From NCBI GenBank assembly GCA_032173965.1, contig JAVUNC010000019.1, positions 11,271,234 to 11,335,233 on the forward strand: a DNA stretch of 64,000 bases, given 5' to 3'. A program made the translations under genes and the position numbers. The notes under the pieces are model-generated. The model was not told the DNA's origin. It worked only from the letters and a program-made list of their open reading frames with translations, and did not search any database. The DNA is from Sitta carolinensis (taxonomy: Eukaryota; Chordata; Aves; Passeriformes; Sittidae). Positions 49,901 to 60,773 of the stretch are shown piece by piece. Position 1 is the stretch's first letter, and every line of letters begins with the position of its first letter.

Positions 49901-52398
49901 AATCAAATATTAAACTTAGCTGTTTTTTAGTCTAATATCTTGTTGATTTATTTCTGTGGTGCATTAGGACTAGATTAAGCTTTTGTGAGCTTTGAAGAGA
50001 GCACACGACTATCTTTCTCTGTTTCAGTTCATATTATAATCCTAGTCTTTTCTCCCCGGAGTTTAGTCTCCATACTGTAAGGAAAGATTTCATGAATCCA
50101 CCAAATGAGGACATTAAGTACGATCTACAGAGATTTCACTGTTGCCTGGAGGGGAGTGTTAAAACATACAGACTTTTTAGAGTTGTATTTGCCTCTCTTC
50201 TTCACCCAACTGAAAGATGTATATTAAACCATTGTGGTCTCAGTATATGGTAGTCCTGCAAAAAACCTGTTTGATTCTCCAGATGTGTTTAGACAAGTTT
50301 GAGAACTTGATGTAAAGAGCAGTATTAAGCAGCCCCCTCTGTGTTGGTTCTTGTCAGGATGATAAGTGTGACTTGCCTTATGTCAGAGATTGCTGACTTC
50401 TTTCAGTTTTACACCTCTAGGCTTGACAGCAGCCATCAATGTACACATGACAATGGCATTTCCTGTCCCAGGAAAATGTGTTTAAAAATCAGAAATGCTC
50501 CAGTTGTTGAGACTTGTTTTGTACCAGTGGCTAATATTTCTGTGGTACCAAGAGTTGTGAATGATGTTAAAAATCCTTATGCAAGTAGGTGAGCCTTGAG
50601 CCCTTTGAACATAGGAAGGTGCTAATATGGAACTGAGCTACTGAAGTGTGTTATGTCCTTGGGACAACTTAACAAGTGTTTTTGAAATCAGCATTTTTCT
50701 GCTCTGCTCTGTAGTAGGCACAGCTCATAGTGGGTGCAGTACATTCAGTTGGTGAGTTCAAGGGAATACTCTCCCAGTGCAGGAAGCTCGAGGTCTTCCC
50801 ACCAGCCACATGTCCTGGCCTGTAATGCTGACAAACTGAAACTTGTGGCAGCCTCCCTTCGTAAGGGAAGGAAATCTTGTTCTTAAGTGAAGGTTAACAA
50901 ATGTGTTGGCTATCCCAGCCTAAATCTGGACTTTCAGATAGAGACAAATCTTTGGCAACACACAGTCAGATTCAGTTACAGCCCAGTTGTCTACCCATCT
51001 TTGCAGTGTTATCACATATCACCAAGTCAGTTCCTACATGAATATGCTTCTTAACTGTACTTGTGAGTTTTGGGAGTCTGGAGAAGTTTTCCAGCTGCAC
51101 TGGGTTGCAGTTACAGAGCTGAACTTTTCTTTTGGCACCAGTGCCCAGTGAAACAGTTTGTGCCCCCTCCCTCAGTGGTCCTGGTGTGGCTGTAGAGTGC
51201 AGAGCACATCACTTGGTGTCCAAGATAAGTTGGTGCTGCACCTGGGATGGCAGTGCCAGCACAGAGGGCAGCAGCCCTGGACTGTTCAACAGTATTGCTG
51301 AACTGTGCCCTGCGGAGGAGGCTGCATGGCTCTGCTGTTCGTTTGTCTTCAGTTCTAGTGCTCCTTCCTTTCCTGTTTGGGTTCCTACAGTTTGTAGGAA
51401 ACTACTTGGATTGGATTGCTTTTTCTGCTGGTTTGGCTTCTGTAGCTGACTTGACTCTAAGCAGCACTGGATATATGGCAGAATTAGCAGGAAAGGCAGT
51501 GTGGTGCTGCATGGTGCTGGAAATGGGAAAGTGTGGGAGAGGCCCTGTCAGTGGGTGGTTAAGACTCAACTGTGCTACTGAAACAGGCTTGAAGAGGCAA
51601 TGGGAGAGGGGAGGAGGCACTTACTGGCACTGTCCTGTTGGCAGAATTAATGTACTTTGAGCTGTTGCCTTAATAAGGGACTGGTGTGTAGCAGCAGCAA
51701 TGATGTCAGGCAGAGACTCAGGAGTTGTGGCAGTAGGTGTGGGGCTTTGAGGTGTATGGACTTAGGTACTATATCAATTATTATGGGTTAATTGCAGGAA
51801 GGGGATATGGCAGCCCAGGCCTGTTTCTCTACATGCTTAGCAGCAGGGACTCTGATAAAAACTATTTTTGTTGTAGCTGTGTGAGAAAAATCTCTTCCTC
51901 CAGTGGAGATGAAGTGAAGACATGCAGAATGTGACTTTTTTTGTTTGTTTTTCTGTTGCAATTTTCTTTAACTGTGCCTTGTGTTGAACTTTTTTCCTGT
52001 TTTTAGTCACATTGTTGATCTGGATGTTAATTGTGTTGACACATGTTGTGTTTCCCCTGTTCAAGGCTTCCCTTTCATCTAGTGGGGGTCAGTGACCCTA
52101 CTAGGTTACGAACAGTTAAGAAGGGAGAAGGAGAAGAAACTGAAATACTCCCTGGAGTTGTCTGCAGGTAGTCACTGTATCAGTTTTGCAAACCGTGTGA
52201 TCTAGAGAAGACAATTTCTTTAAAAGACTTACACTCTCTGTACTGCTCTTTATTCTTTGAAATGAATTGTAGAATTCTGGAATTCAGTGCTGGAAAAACT
52301 GTCTGGAAGGCTCTCTTAGCTGCAGGAACCGAAAGAGAGATGGGAAGTTGAGTGTGGACTGAGGTTGGGCTGAAAGATCACTTTTGGTTGGACGCTTC

Positions 52399-52940
52399 AT
52401 TGAATTGTTAAGGTTGGAAAATACCTCTAAGATCAGAGTCCAGCTGTTATCCTGGTGCTGTTCACCACTAACAGCACATGCCCAAGTGCCACATCCACTT
52501 GTTTTTTGAACACTTCCAGGTATGGCGATTCTACCACTTCCTGGGCCAGCCTGTTCAATGCCTGACCACCCTTCCCATGAAGAAATGTTTCCTTATATCC
52601 AATGTAAACCTTCCCTGTCACCATTTGGGGCCATTTCTTCTCATCTTGTCACTTGTTCCCTGGGAGAAGAGAACACCCCCCACCTCACTACAGCCTCTTT
52701 TCAGGCAGTTGTAGAGCATGTTAAGGTCACCCCAAGCCTCCTTTTCTCCAGGCTGAGCTCCCCCAGCTCCCTCAGCTGCTCCTGATAAGATTTGTGCTGC
52801 AGACCCTTCACCAGCACCTCAGGGTCTTTCTTGGCAGTGAGGGGCTCCAAGCTGATCCCAGTACTTGAGGTGTGGCCTCACCAGTGCTGAGTACAGGAGG
52901 TCGATCAGCACCCTCATCCTGCTGGCCACACTGTTGCTGC
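52399..52940 (-). mobile_element. CR1 LINE fragment, reverse orientation
   Basis: Read on the minus strand this is a CR1 3' part of about 540 bases. The minus-strand frame at 52433-52624 includes VESPYLEVFKKQVDVALG, which resembles the C-terminal end of the CR1 ORF2 protein. The upstream part carries the usual CR1 phrases in reverse (ctggccacac, tctcaccagtgctgagtacag-like, ccaggctgagc). It is decayed and truncated. Confidence 0.88.
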
Positions 52941-53012
52941 CATTCACAGAATTACTAGGTTGGAAGAGACCTCCAAAGTCATTGAGTCCAACCCATGCCC
53001 TAACACCTCAAT
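52941..53012 (-). mobile_element. short CR1 3'-end fragment
   Basis: A second CR1 3' terminus (reverse: ttcacagaattactaggttg then gaagagacctccaaagtcat) directly abuts the first. It comes from a different subfamily judging by its sequence, giving a composite insertion. Confidence 0.8.
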
Positions 53013-54030
53013 CTTTGGCTTACTCTGTTTCCTTACATCAGTGTTTGACTGACAGCTTATCCTGGAAGTGAGTGGGAATCCTGACCTTTGGCATACCTTC
53101 CTGCACAGCCAAAGGAAGCGCTCTTGTTTTTTGCTGAACTCCCCTCTGGCCCCTGGTGCAGATGCATCTCGGTAACTAAACCACCTCTGACTGGCAAACT
53201 AAAGACCAAACATGGGGTAATTGCAGTTGGCATCTCTCACTGTATCCTTTTCTCCTGTTGTAGCTCAAATACCTATTCAGGTTAGCTGGCTGTTGACATT
53301 GAGGATACATACAAGTTACATAAAACAGTTGTAGCCCAGTTGGAAAATACTGACTTTTGAGTGAGCAACAACCTTAAATAAAATCACTCTGAAATACAAA
53401 CAGAAGTCTGTCTAGTTTCAATGTGTGTGGCCTGCAAGGATCCAGTTAGCTCTCAGTGTTCATGAGGAGCTGTCGCTTGCCATTTCCAGTGTTCATGGTG
53501 AACTAGGGCATTGTCAGGTGTGGAGTACTCTCATTCCCATCCTCAAGAGCCTGTGTGATGGGTAAGAAAGTGGAGAAAAGGTGAGCCAGAGGCAGTTTAA
53601 TGCTTTAGTCTGCCCTTAGTGTTTTAATAGAGCTTTCTTTGAGGGGGCTGGAAAAGTACTGGTGAATCTTCCTGTGGGTAGAGATCCTGTTAGGTCCTTC
53701 AGTGAGTGTGCTATTAATAGCTGTGATTTTTGGGCAGAGGGGAAGAAGGATGAGAAGCTTGCTTTGCCACTATCCTTACCTTGCACGATTTTTCTTCTAG
53801 CTATGGAGAAACATCTTTCTTACCAAGTCCATAATGTGCTTTCTAAAAAGCAGTCCTTTATATAATTTGTTTTAACTTACTGGGTTTGTACTGCTTCTCT
53901 CTTAGCCTCTGCTTATTGGTATTCTTGTATCGGTTGAGAAGAGCTGAATTTGAGGGTTGACTTTTTTTTGCTACAAGTTTTCATTATATGAAGTTTCATT
54001 CTCGTTTTTTTTTTTCCCCATAAATGGAGA

Positions 54031-54091
54031 ACACAAAATACCAGTATTTGTGTATAATACAAATGTAACACAAAATATCAGTATTTTGTGT
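54031..54091. repeat. two tandem copies of an inverted repeat (hairpin)
   Basis: The second copy (54068-54091) is ACACAAAATA, loop TCAG, TATTTTGTGT: a perfect 10-bp stem. The first copy (54031-54053) has the same left arm and loop CCAG but a one-base-shorter right arm. The period is 37 bases. Confidence 0.85.
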
Positions 54092-57000
54092 AGGGGAGGG
54101 ATGTCTCCTCCTGCATGCATGCTGACAATTCAGCACAGAAGCAATTTAAGGCACTTAGGAGTAGACAAATCTATTGTTTGGTTAGTTGTGGTGCTTCAGA
54201 GGTATCTAGGTCATCAGAATATCTTCTTTTTCCCCTTCCCTGGCAGAATTGTAGCTTCAGGTGCTTTTCGCTTCAGCTCACAGTTTATGTAACAGTTCTA
54301 GATTTGTCCCTTTAACATCCCATTGCCCTGAAGGAACACAGAGTTAAATGTCTTTCCCCCTGTACCCTGTCCCTACTCCTCTGTCACTCTTATTGGATGC
54401 CCAAACAAGTCTTTGGAACTTAGCTCGTCCGTCCTATTTATAGGTGAAATATTCAAAACGTTTAATTATTTCTGCCCTTAAAATGAGCTACGTGGCACTA
54501 TTTACTAGTCAGCAGTAAGAAAGCAGTGATGCATTAAGGTCTGTGGCAGCCCCATAGTTTCATATCAGTTTATTGCATGGAGTAGGACTGCTGGAAAAAG
54601 GGGAGGACAATTTTGTGACTTAAATCTAGTGATATTTTTTTTTCCAGAAGATGTGTCCAAATAAGGTTTGAAGGTTAACATATTTTCTTTCTGTGCTCTG
54701 GAACTCACTTCACACATACCTACACTTTCCTTCATTCACTACACCAAAACAAGAAATGTTTAAGCAGTTTGTCTCCTTTCTCTCCAAGGAAAATTTCCTG
54801 CGTGAAGCACTGAGAAAATGCCTTACATCGAAATGCAATGCAGCAGTTTCCTCATGATAAATTATTTGAAGCTTTTGATTCAAGCCGTGAACTCCCTCAG
54901 GGTGTGGAGGTCGAACAATGTTTCAAGCAGATGGCTTGAGCTTAGTGTAGCTCACTTCAGTTTGCTTTTCACCGTCCAGGTGATGGTGGGGGAGCCTGTC
55001 AAGCATCTGTATTGAAATGTGAGCAGGGGGCTTGAACTGATGGAGGTAAGTTTTTGTAAGGAGGCAAATGTGTAGTGCTGTAGGGCACCAGGAAAAATAG
55101 TTCAGGGATGCTGAAAGCTGAAGTGTCTATGGGTGTTGGAAGTCTTGATTTGAAGTTGAGTTCTAGCAAAGTACAGGTTTCTGTGCGAACAAGATATTAA
55201 GACTATCAGCTAGAAGATTTGTGGCTTTATACTCTTTAAACTCCTTGTGATATAGCAAATGAAAGTACTGATGAGGGACAGCTACACTAATGAAAATGAC
55301 TTAAAACTAAAAAGCAAATGGGATTTAAATTTATTTTAATGTTCTGCTGCATTTGTGGGCAATTGTGTTTAACTCACTGTCCATAGAAGCAGTTACTAAT
55401 TGTGATTCAGTGCTTGTTGATCAAAAACCTGTATTGTATCTAAAACCAGCTGAGTTTAGCAATAAGCATGTGTTTGTTGTTTTTTTTTTTAATGAAAGGA
55501 TGTGGATAATGTGTTCAAAGAGTTCAAGCTATATTTAGGTTGAAACTTAAAGGTAACTGTGTTCATATATTCTTCAAGGTGCTTAAAGGGAAGAACCTGC
55601 ATTTAGAGCAGGCTGTCTCTTATCTACATAGCATGCAGGTGTCTGAGTGTTTTCACTCTCACATTCTTACACTACAGGACAAGTAGGTCATCAGCTGCCG
55701 ACTGTGTACTTAGGGGAAGCAGGAATTAGCTTTTCATTTTACCTCGTGCTATAAGAAATGGGTTGTTTAGTGGGGTTTGTTAGGTTGAAATGCTGTCTGC
55801 ATACACAAGAAGCTATTGTTCTCTAAATCTGGCTTAGTATTTCAACAAATGGTGCTTGTTGTGGGTACTTAGCTGGTGAGAATAAATAGCAGTCCTGCTG
55901 AAGTTGTTACTGAGTGGAGAGAGGAGTTTATAGGGAAACTGAGCGGTAGTATCTTCCCTTGGCTATATTTGGTCCCATGCAAATCTGTCTGTTTCTGTGT
56001 CTTGCTGCACAATATTGCTTCTCTTGTGTCTCCCAGCCTGGATTAGGTAGTGATCGTGTCAGTCAGAACCGTCCATCAGCCCACAGGTTCTAATGGAATA
56101 ATTCAGGTTGGAAGAAGCCAAAATGTAGGAACTGATTGGTGAACAGCCACAGTAATAAGTGTGAATGGATGGCACACTTCAGGGGCAAGTCCAGTTGATG
56201 ATCTTTTTGCATCAGCTCCAGACAGAGCAGCAGATCTGACCTTAGTCTGGAGTCTGTTAGTTCAGTACTACAGAAACTTCAAAGGTCAGGTGAACATCTT
56301 GAAAAAAGAAAAATATAGCTGTGACTTTCTGGGCCTGCAGCACTGTGCTACAAGTTCTAGTGCCGTATGGTTTGACAGATATGAGAACTCTAATATATGT
56401 ACTAAAAGCCTGAGGTTCAGATCTTCTGTGCACATGGGGATTTCCAACAGCATAGTGATCAACCCCATATGTGAGTTGGGTGAATCTACCAGTCTTTAAT
56501 CCTGTGGCAGGAGGCAGCATTGCCTCTCTGTTGTGTATGCAGAGCATGGAACATTCCTCTGAAACAACCACTCCTTGTGTGAATGTGTTGGAGTTGGTAG
56601 CTCCATTACTGGGATGGAACTGGGCTTAGTAAAGTGTTAAAATATACTAAACAACCAAACAAAACCCCCAAACAAAAAAAAAAATCTGTTATTTTGGTTG
56701 CCTCTGTAGCAGTACTGAAATGTGTTGTCATGTAGACCTATAAAGGGATGCTGCCATGAGCTTTGCGAGTCCAGAGTGCTGTCCAGCTAGCTCAAAGTTG
56801 TCAGTGTAGAAGCAGCTATTCTGTGAATGCCACCTCTTCTAAAGTTAGTACTCATCTCTTTTATACATTATTTGCTGGGACTGGACTATTGCAAGAACCT
56901 GGAGCAGTCTATGGGATTTAGAACAAATCAGCTTAAATTCTGAGTTTTAAGTAGTGAACTGTGACTGTGCTGGGGCAAGTGAGGAATGGGAAACAGCCAG

Positions 57001-60000
57001 GGGACAGAGCTTTGAGTTCTGAATTGCATAAACTTTTGGCCTGAGTTGACCTGACAGTGCTGTCAACATGTTTATTTTATGAACTACTTTGAGAATTTTT
57101 GTAATGCTTTTTCAGAAAACGACTGTGAAGGGGGGTGCTTCTTGTCCTGACCTTTGTTTCCAGAGGCTGCACTGAAAGTGACTCTTGGAAATGTAATGTG
57201 ACCTTTCTGTCCATGATACTGAGGCCTTCTAGAAAGGCTTCCTGAGTGCTTCCTGAGACAGTGACTAGCCAGAATGATAGGGTGAGCAGCCAGGAGGCAG
57301 GATGAAGGGTCAGAAACGGGTGTGATATCTGCTTAGGATGCCTGACAGGGTGGCATATGCTGATTATGCTGCTGGGATGAGCAGTAGCCCTTGTCCTACA
57401 GTTAACATGCTTGACCTGTGCAATGTCTGTCCTGGTAATTGCCAACTAGTTCAAAATCTTGAAAGGAGGGGTGTTTTCTGCCACTCAAGCATGAAGTTAT
57501 CGAACCAGCTCTTCTGGATGGATCAAGTTGCTTACAAAGCTGTCAGCACTGTAGTTCTCCACCTCTAAAGTGCTTGACTGATGGCCATGATGGTCTTTTC
57601 TGTAGTTAGGTTGAGAACTTTCAGATATATTAGGCTGGTTAGTCAAAGGGGAAAAAAAGCCAACAAACCAACTTGACCCAAACAAACCCAACTTGGTGCT
57701 CTGGACTTGACTCCCAACTTCTGCTGGTAAGTGAAATCTAAGAGGAGTTGAATAGGGTCCAGGATAAATCTCTCCTGTTCCCTCTGAGCTAATGAGCTTC
57801 AGTGGTGCAGAATGCTGTTAACAAGATGTGAGCTTTTAATGGGTGTATTGTGTGTAAGCTCTTGATAGTGCTATCTCCTTCTGATAGGGAGAATCTGCTT
57901 GTTTATAAATAACTAATGATAAAGAGCCTTTCCACTTGTTTGCTCAGAAATCTCCTTGGCCTGAAGAGGTTTTGTGTGGCTGTGCTCTGCACTAGCACAA
58001 GGATGCTGCTACAGCTTGAGGTCTTTGAGATTTGACAAGTTTTGATGACTTCCAGGTAGGACAGGATGGTTAATGTCAGGCTCCAAGTGAATGAAGAGAA
58101 GCTGCAGGTCTGGCTTCCAACCATTTTTCAGTCTGCCCTAGTTTACAGATCCAGTCCCTTGCTGAAGTGATTGTGTATTTAAATAAAAGAATAGGAGGCT
58201 GTTCCAAGCAACCGAGTTACACTTGTTACCAGGGACATATCTTGAAGCGGAGGCTTTGAGACTTTGTGTGAATGGGTTTGCTAAAACACAGGTTCCTCTT
58301 CTTGGAACTCTCTACTTCAATACTTTTATCAATAGAATATTCCCTTTATATTTCTAGGCTGTGATGCTGGAAGCTTGCTTTCTGACTGTCAAAATCTTCA
58401 TCCCTCCATGCCTGGGCTATCCTCCCAAGTTTTCTCGCCTCCAAAGGATCCTGCCTATGTGGGGCAAAGCCTGTTTAGAAACTCTTTCAAAAAAGAGGAG
58501 TGGGGTTGTTTAATGCCTGGGAATGCAAAAGCTTTAGGCCAAAGGTGAGAGACTTTCCTCTGAAGTGGTGACCAGTCAATTTCAATGTAGTTTGTGTAGT
58601 TTGGTGTCCTGTTGACAGATTTTTTTTTTTTTTTTAATTTTTAAGTTACTCCTTCCAGTTGTCAGGCCTGCTAGTATAATCGTTTTTTTGGCCTGCTGTG
58701 TTAATCACTGAATTAGGGTGGTGCTGGGGACTGTTTTGCACACCCACGTGGATAATGTTGGAGTTTAGTTCTACCCGCTTTGGATTTAAGCTCTCAAGTG
58801 TACTTCCTGTTCAAACCAAGTACCAAGCAAGCTTAATATACTCAAACCAAAATTTTTCAAGATTTAATGCCATTGGGCTTTGGGACAGCACAAGATTTGA
58901 TGTTTAGATGTGGAGATAGCCTCTGTCATTTTGCAATTAAATGAAGTGTTGTCAGAACTGGGTTAGGAGACAGTTGCTGAGGTAACTTCAGAGTCACCAT
59001 GTTACCAGTTGTTCAGATTCATGGTATTAACTGCAGTGTCTCAGTACATCCACAAAACTGGAGCCCTGTTCCTAAGTCTTTGCTGAGGATGGTATCTCCC
59101 ATGCAAAGTCTGGCAGGAATGAGTTGGCAGGTCCTGTGAGCATTGGCAGGTTCTCTGCCATGATTGAATGAAACTGAGTGTTTCATGGTGCCTCATGGAT
59201 GCATCCTGCAGGAGAGCTCTTCTTGTGGGCTGCTTCCACAGGAAACATCTCTGTGAGCAACACTTCAAGGGACTGGGGGTGGCTGCTGCCTTGTCTTGGA
59301 AATGGAAACATGACTAGAAGGACAGTGTACTGAAATTCATATGTGATAATCCCAGATAAGTAACTGGTAGGAAGGTGCCCGATCAGGCTTGTGCACATGG
59401 GCTTCCAATAGAACATGGCAAAATGCAAATTGGGAGTGGGAGGCAATTCTGTAAGCACAAAGAAGCTTTCCAGATGCTTGCCGGGAAAAGTGGAGTCAGG
59501 AATGGTAGAGTTGATTTCTGCTGTGGGACAAACTTCAGTGTTGTGGTGTCTGAAAAAGAGAGGAGAATTCACCTTGGATAGGATAGTTTGGTTTTCTTCT
59601 AGGCCTCTAATCCAATGAACACCTGAATTCTAGAAGTCAGGAAAATAGGACATTGATATTGATATAGTATGTTATAAGGTCCGTGTTATCTTGTCATTCA
59701 TTAGTAACTTTAATCTGAGTTGTAGATTTTTCAGCTACTGTTTTATCCTGAAAGGATATCAATTCTTAAATTGTGTATAAAATAGTTTCTTAACTGTTTT
59801 TAAAGAGTTGATACTTACTGCTACTAAATCTTGCTTAATAGTGCATAGTAGGAAGAATATGAAGCCAGAAACTGCTTCAATGGTTTTTCTTGTTCTCTTA
59901 TCCCAGAAGTGTTAGGGCATGTTCAGTACTTTATTGTCTTGCAAACAGGGAATAGGAGTTCTAAAGTCTGTGCTGTATTGAGACTTGAAACAGTGTTGGA

Positions 60001-60495
60001 ATTAGAGAAGAGCTTATTCATCTGGTGTTACCCTGGGCTTCCATACTATATCTGTGGTCTTGCTTGTACGTGTTGGCAGAAAACATTCGTTTCCCCTGAC
60101 ACCCTTACAACAGTACAAGAAGTTGCTGATATAAAAATGCCCTTTTTTGGTCCTCTTTGGAGCTTGTTTGAAATTATTAATTTTTTCCCAGATAAAAGGC
60201 CCTTGACTTAAGATGCCTTTAAAAGGGGGTTTTGAAGCTGAAAATCAGGGTTGGGTGCTTTTTTGTGGTTCCTTAATACATAAAGAATATCTGAAACAGA
60301 GAAGGTCTGAAATACAGACTAGATACAAAGCTAATGACAATGGACAGGGAACTACCGTTGACCTGTTTGCATTCCTAAGAACATCACCCTGGCTTCTGGA
60401 AATGTAGGCCCAGTTCAAGGCTTCACAACAAAAAAATAAGCATTTCTTGCCCTAAGCTGTGACTTCCTAATGTGTTCTCACCTGTCAATTTGCAG

Positions 60496-60773
60496 GTAAG
60501 CTTTATGAAGAGGAAGAGGATGATGCCCTGCCAGACTCAGATGCCCTGCCGGACTCAGATGATGAGGTGGAACTGGATAAGCCACGCCCCATACAGATTG
60601 TCCTTGCTCATGAAGATGACCATAACTTTGAATTAGATGAATCAGCATTGGAAAAAATCTTGCTTCAGGAACATATTAAAGATCTTAACATAGTAGTTGT
60701 GTCTGTAGCAGGAGCTTTCCGCAAAGGAAAATCTTTTCTGCTGGACTTCATGCTTAGATACATGTATAACAGG
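60496..60773 (+). CDS. ATL2: ATL2 coding exon 2 (acidic segment and start of GTPase domain)
   Basis: The acceptor is gtcaatttgcag and the donor is gtgagt. The 278 nt finish the glycine codon and add 92 codons. They begin [20 protein letters not shown], an acidic cytosolic segment with a duplicated six-residue unit. They continue into the highly conserved atlastin core [20 protein letters not shown], then [20 protein letters not shown] and [27 protein letters not shown] is the P-loop (G1) of the GTPase. The remaining G motifs, middle domain, two membrane segments and C-terminal helix lie beyond the window. ATL1 and ATL3 fit less well: the [12 protein letters not shown] stretch is typical of ATL2. 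Confidence 0.95.

Larger units (their letters stand above)
43972..60495 (+). other. ATL2: ATL2 intron 1
   Basis: A 16.5 kb intron starting in the CpG island and becoming AT-rich by about 44,800. It holds a two-part CR1 insertion (52399-53012), a duplicated hairpin (54031-54091), an exon-like segment (54980-55045) and low-complexity tracts. A 168-codon minus-strand open frame at 47620-48126 is not recognised. No nested gene is evident. Confidence 0.8.
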
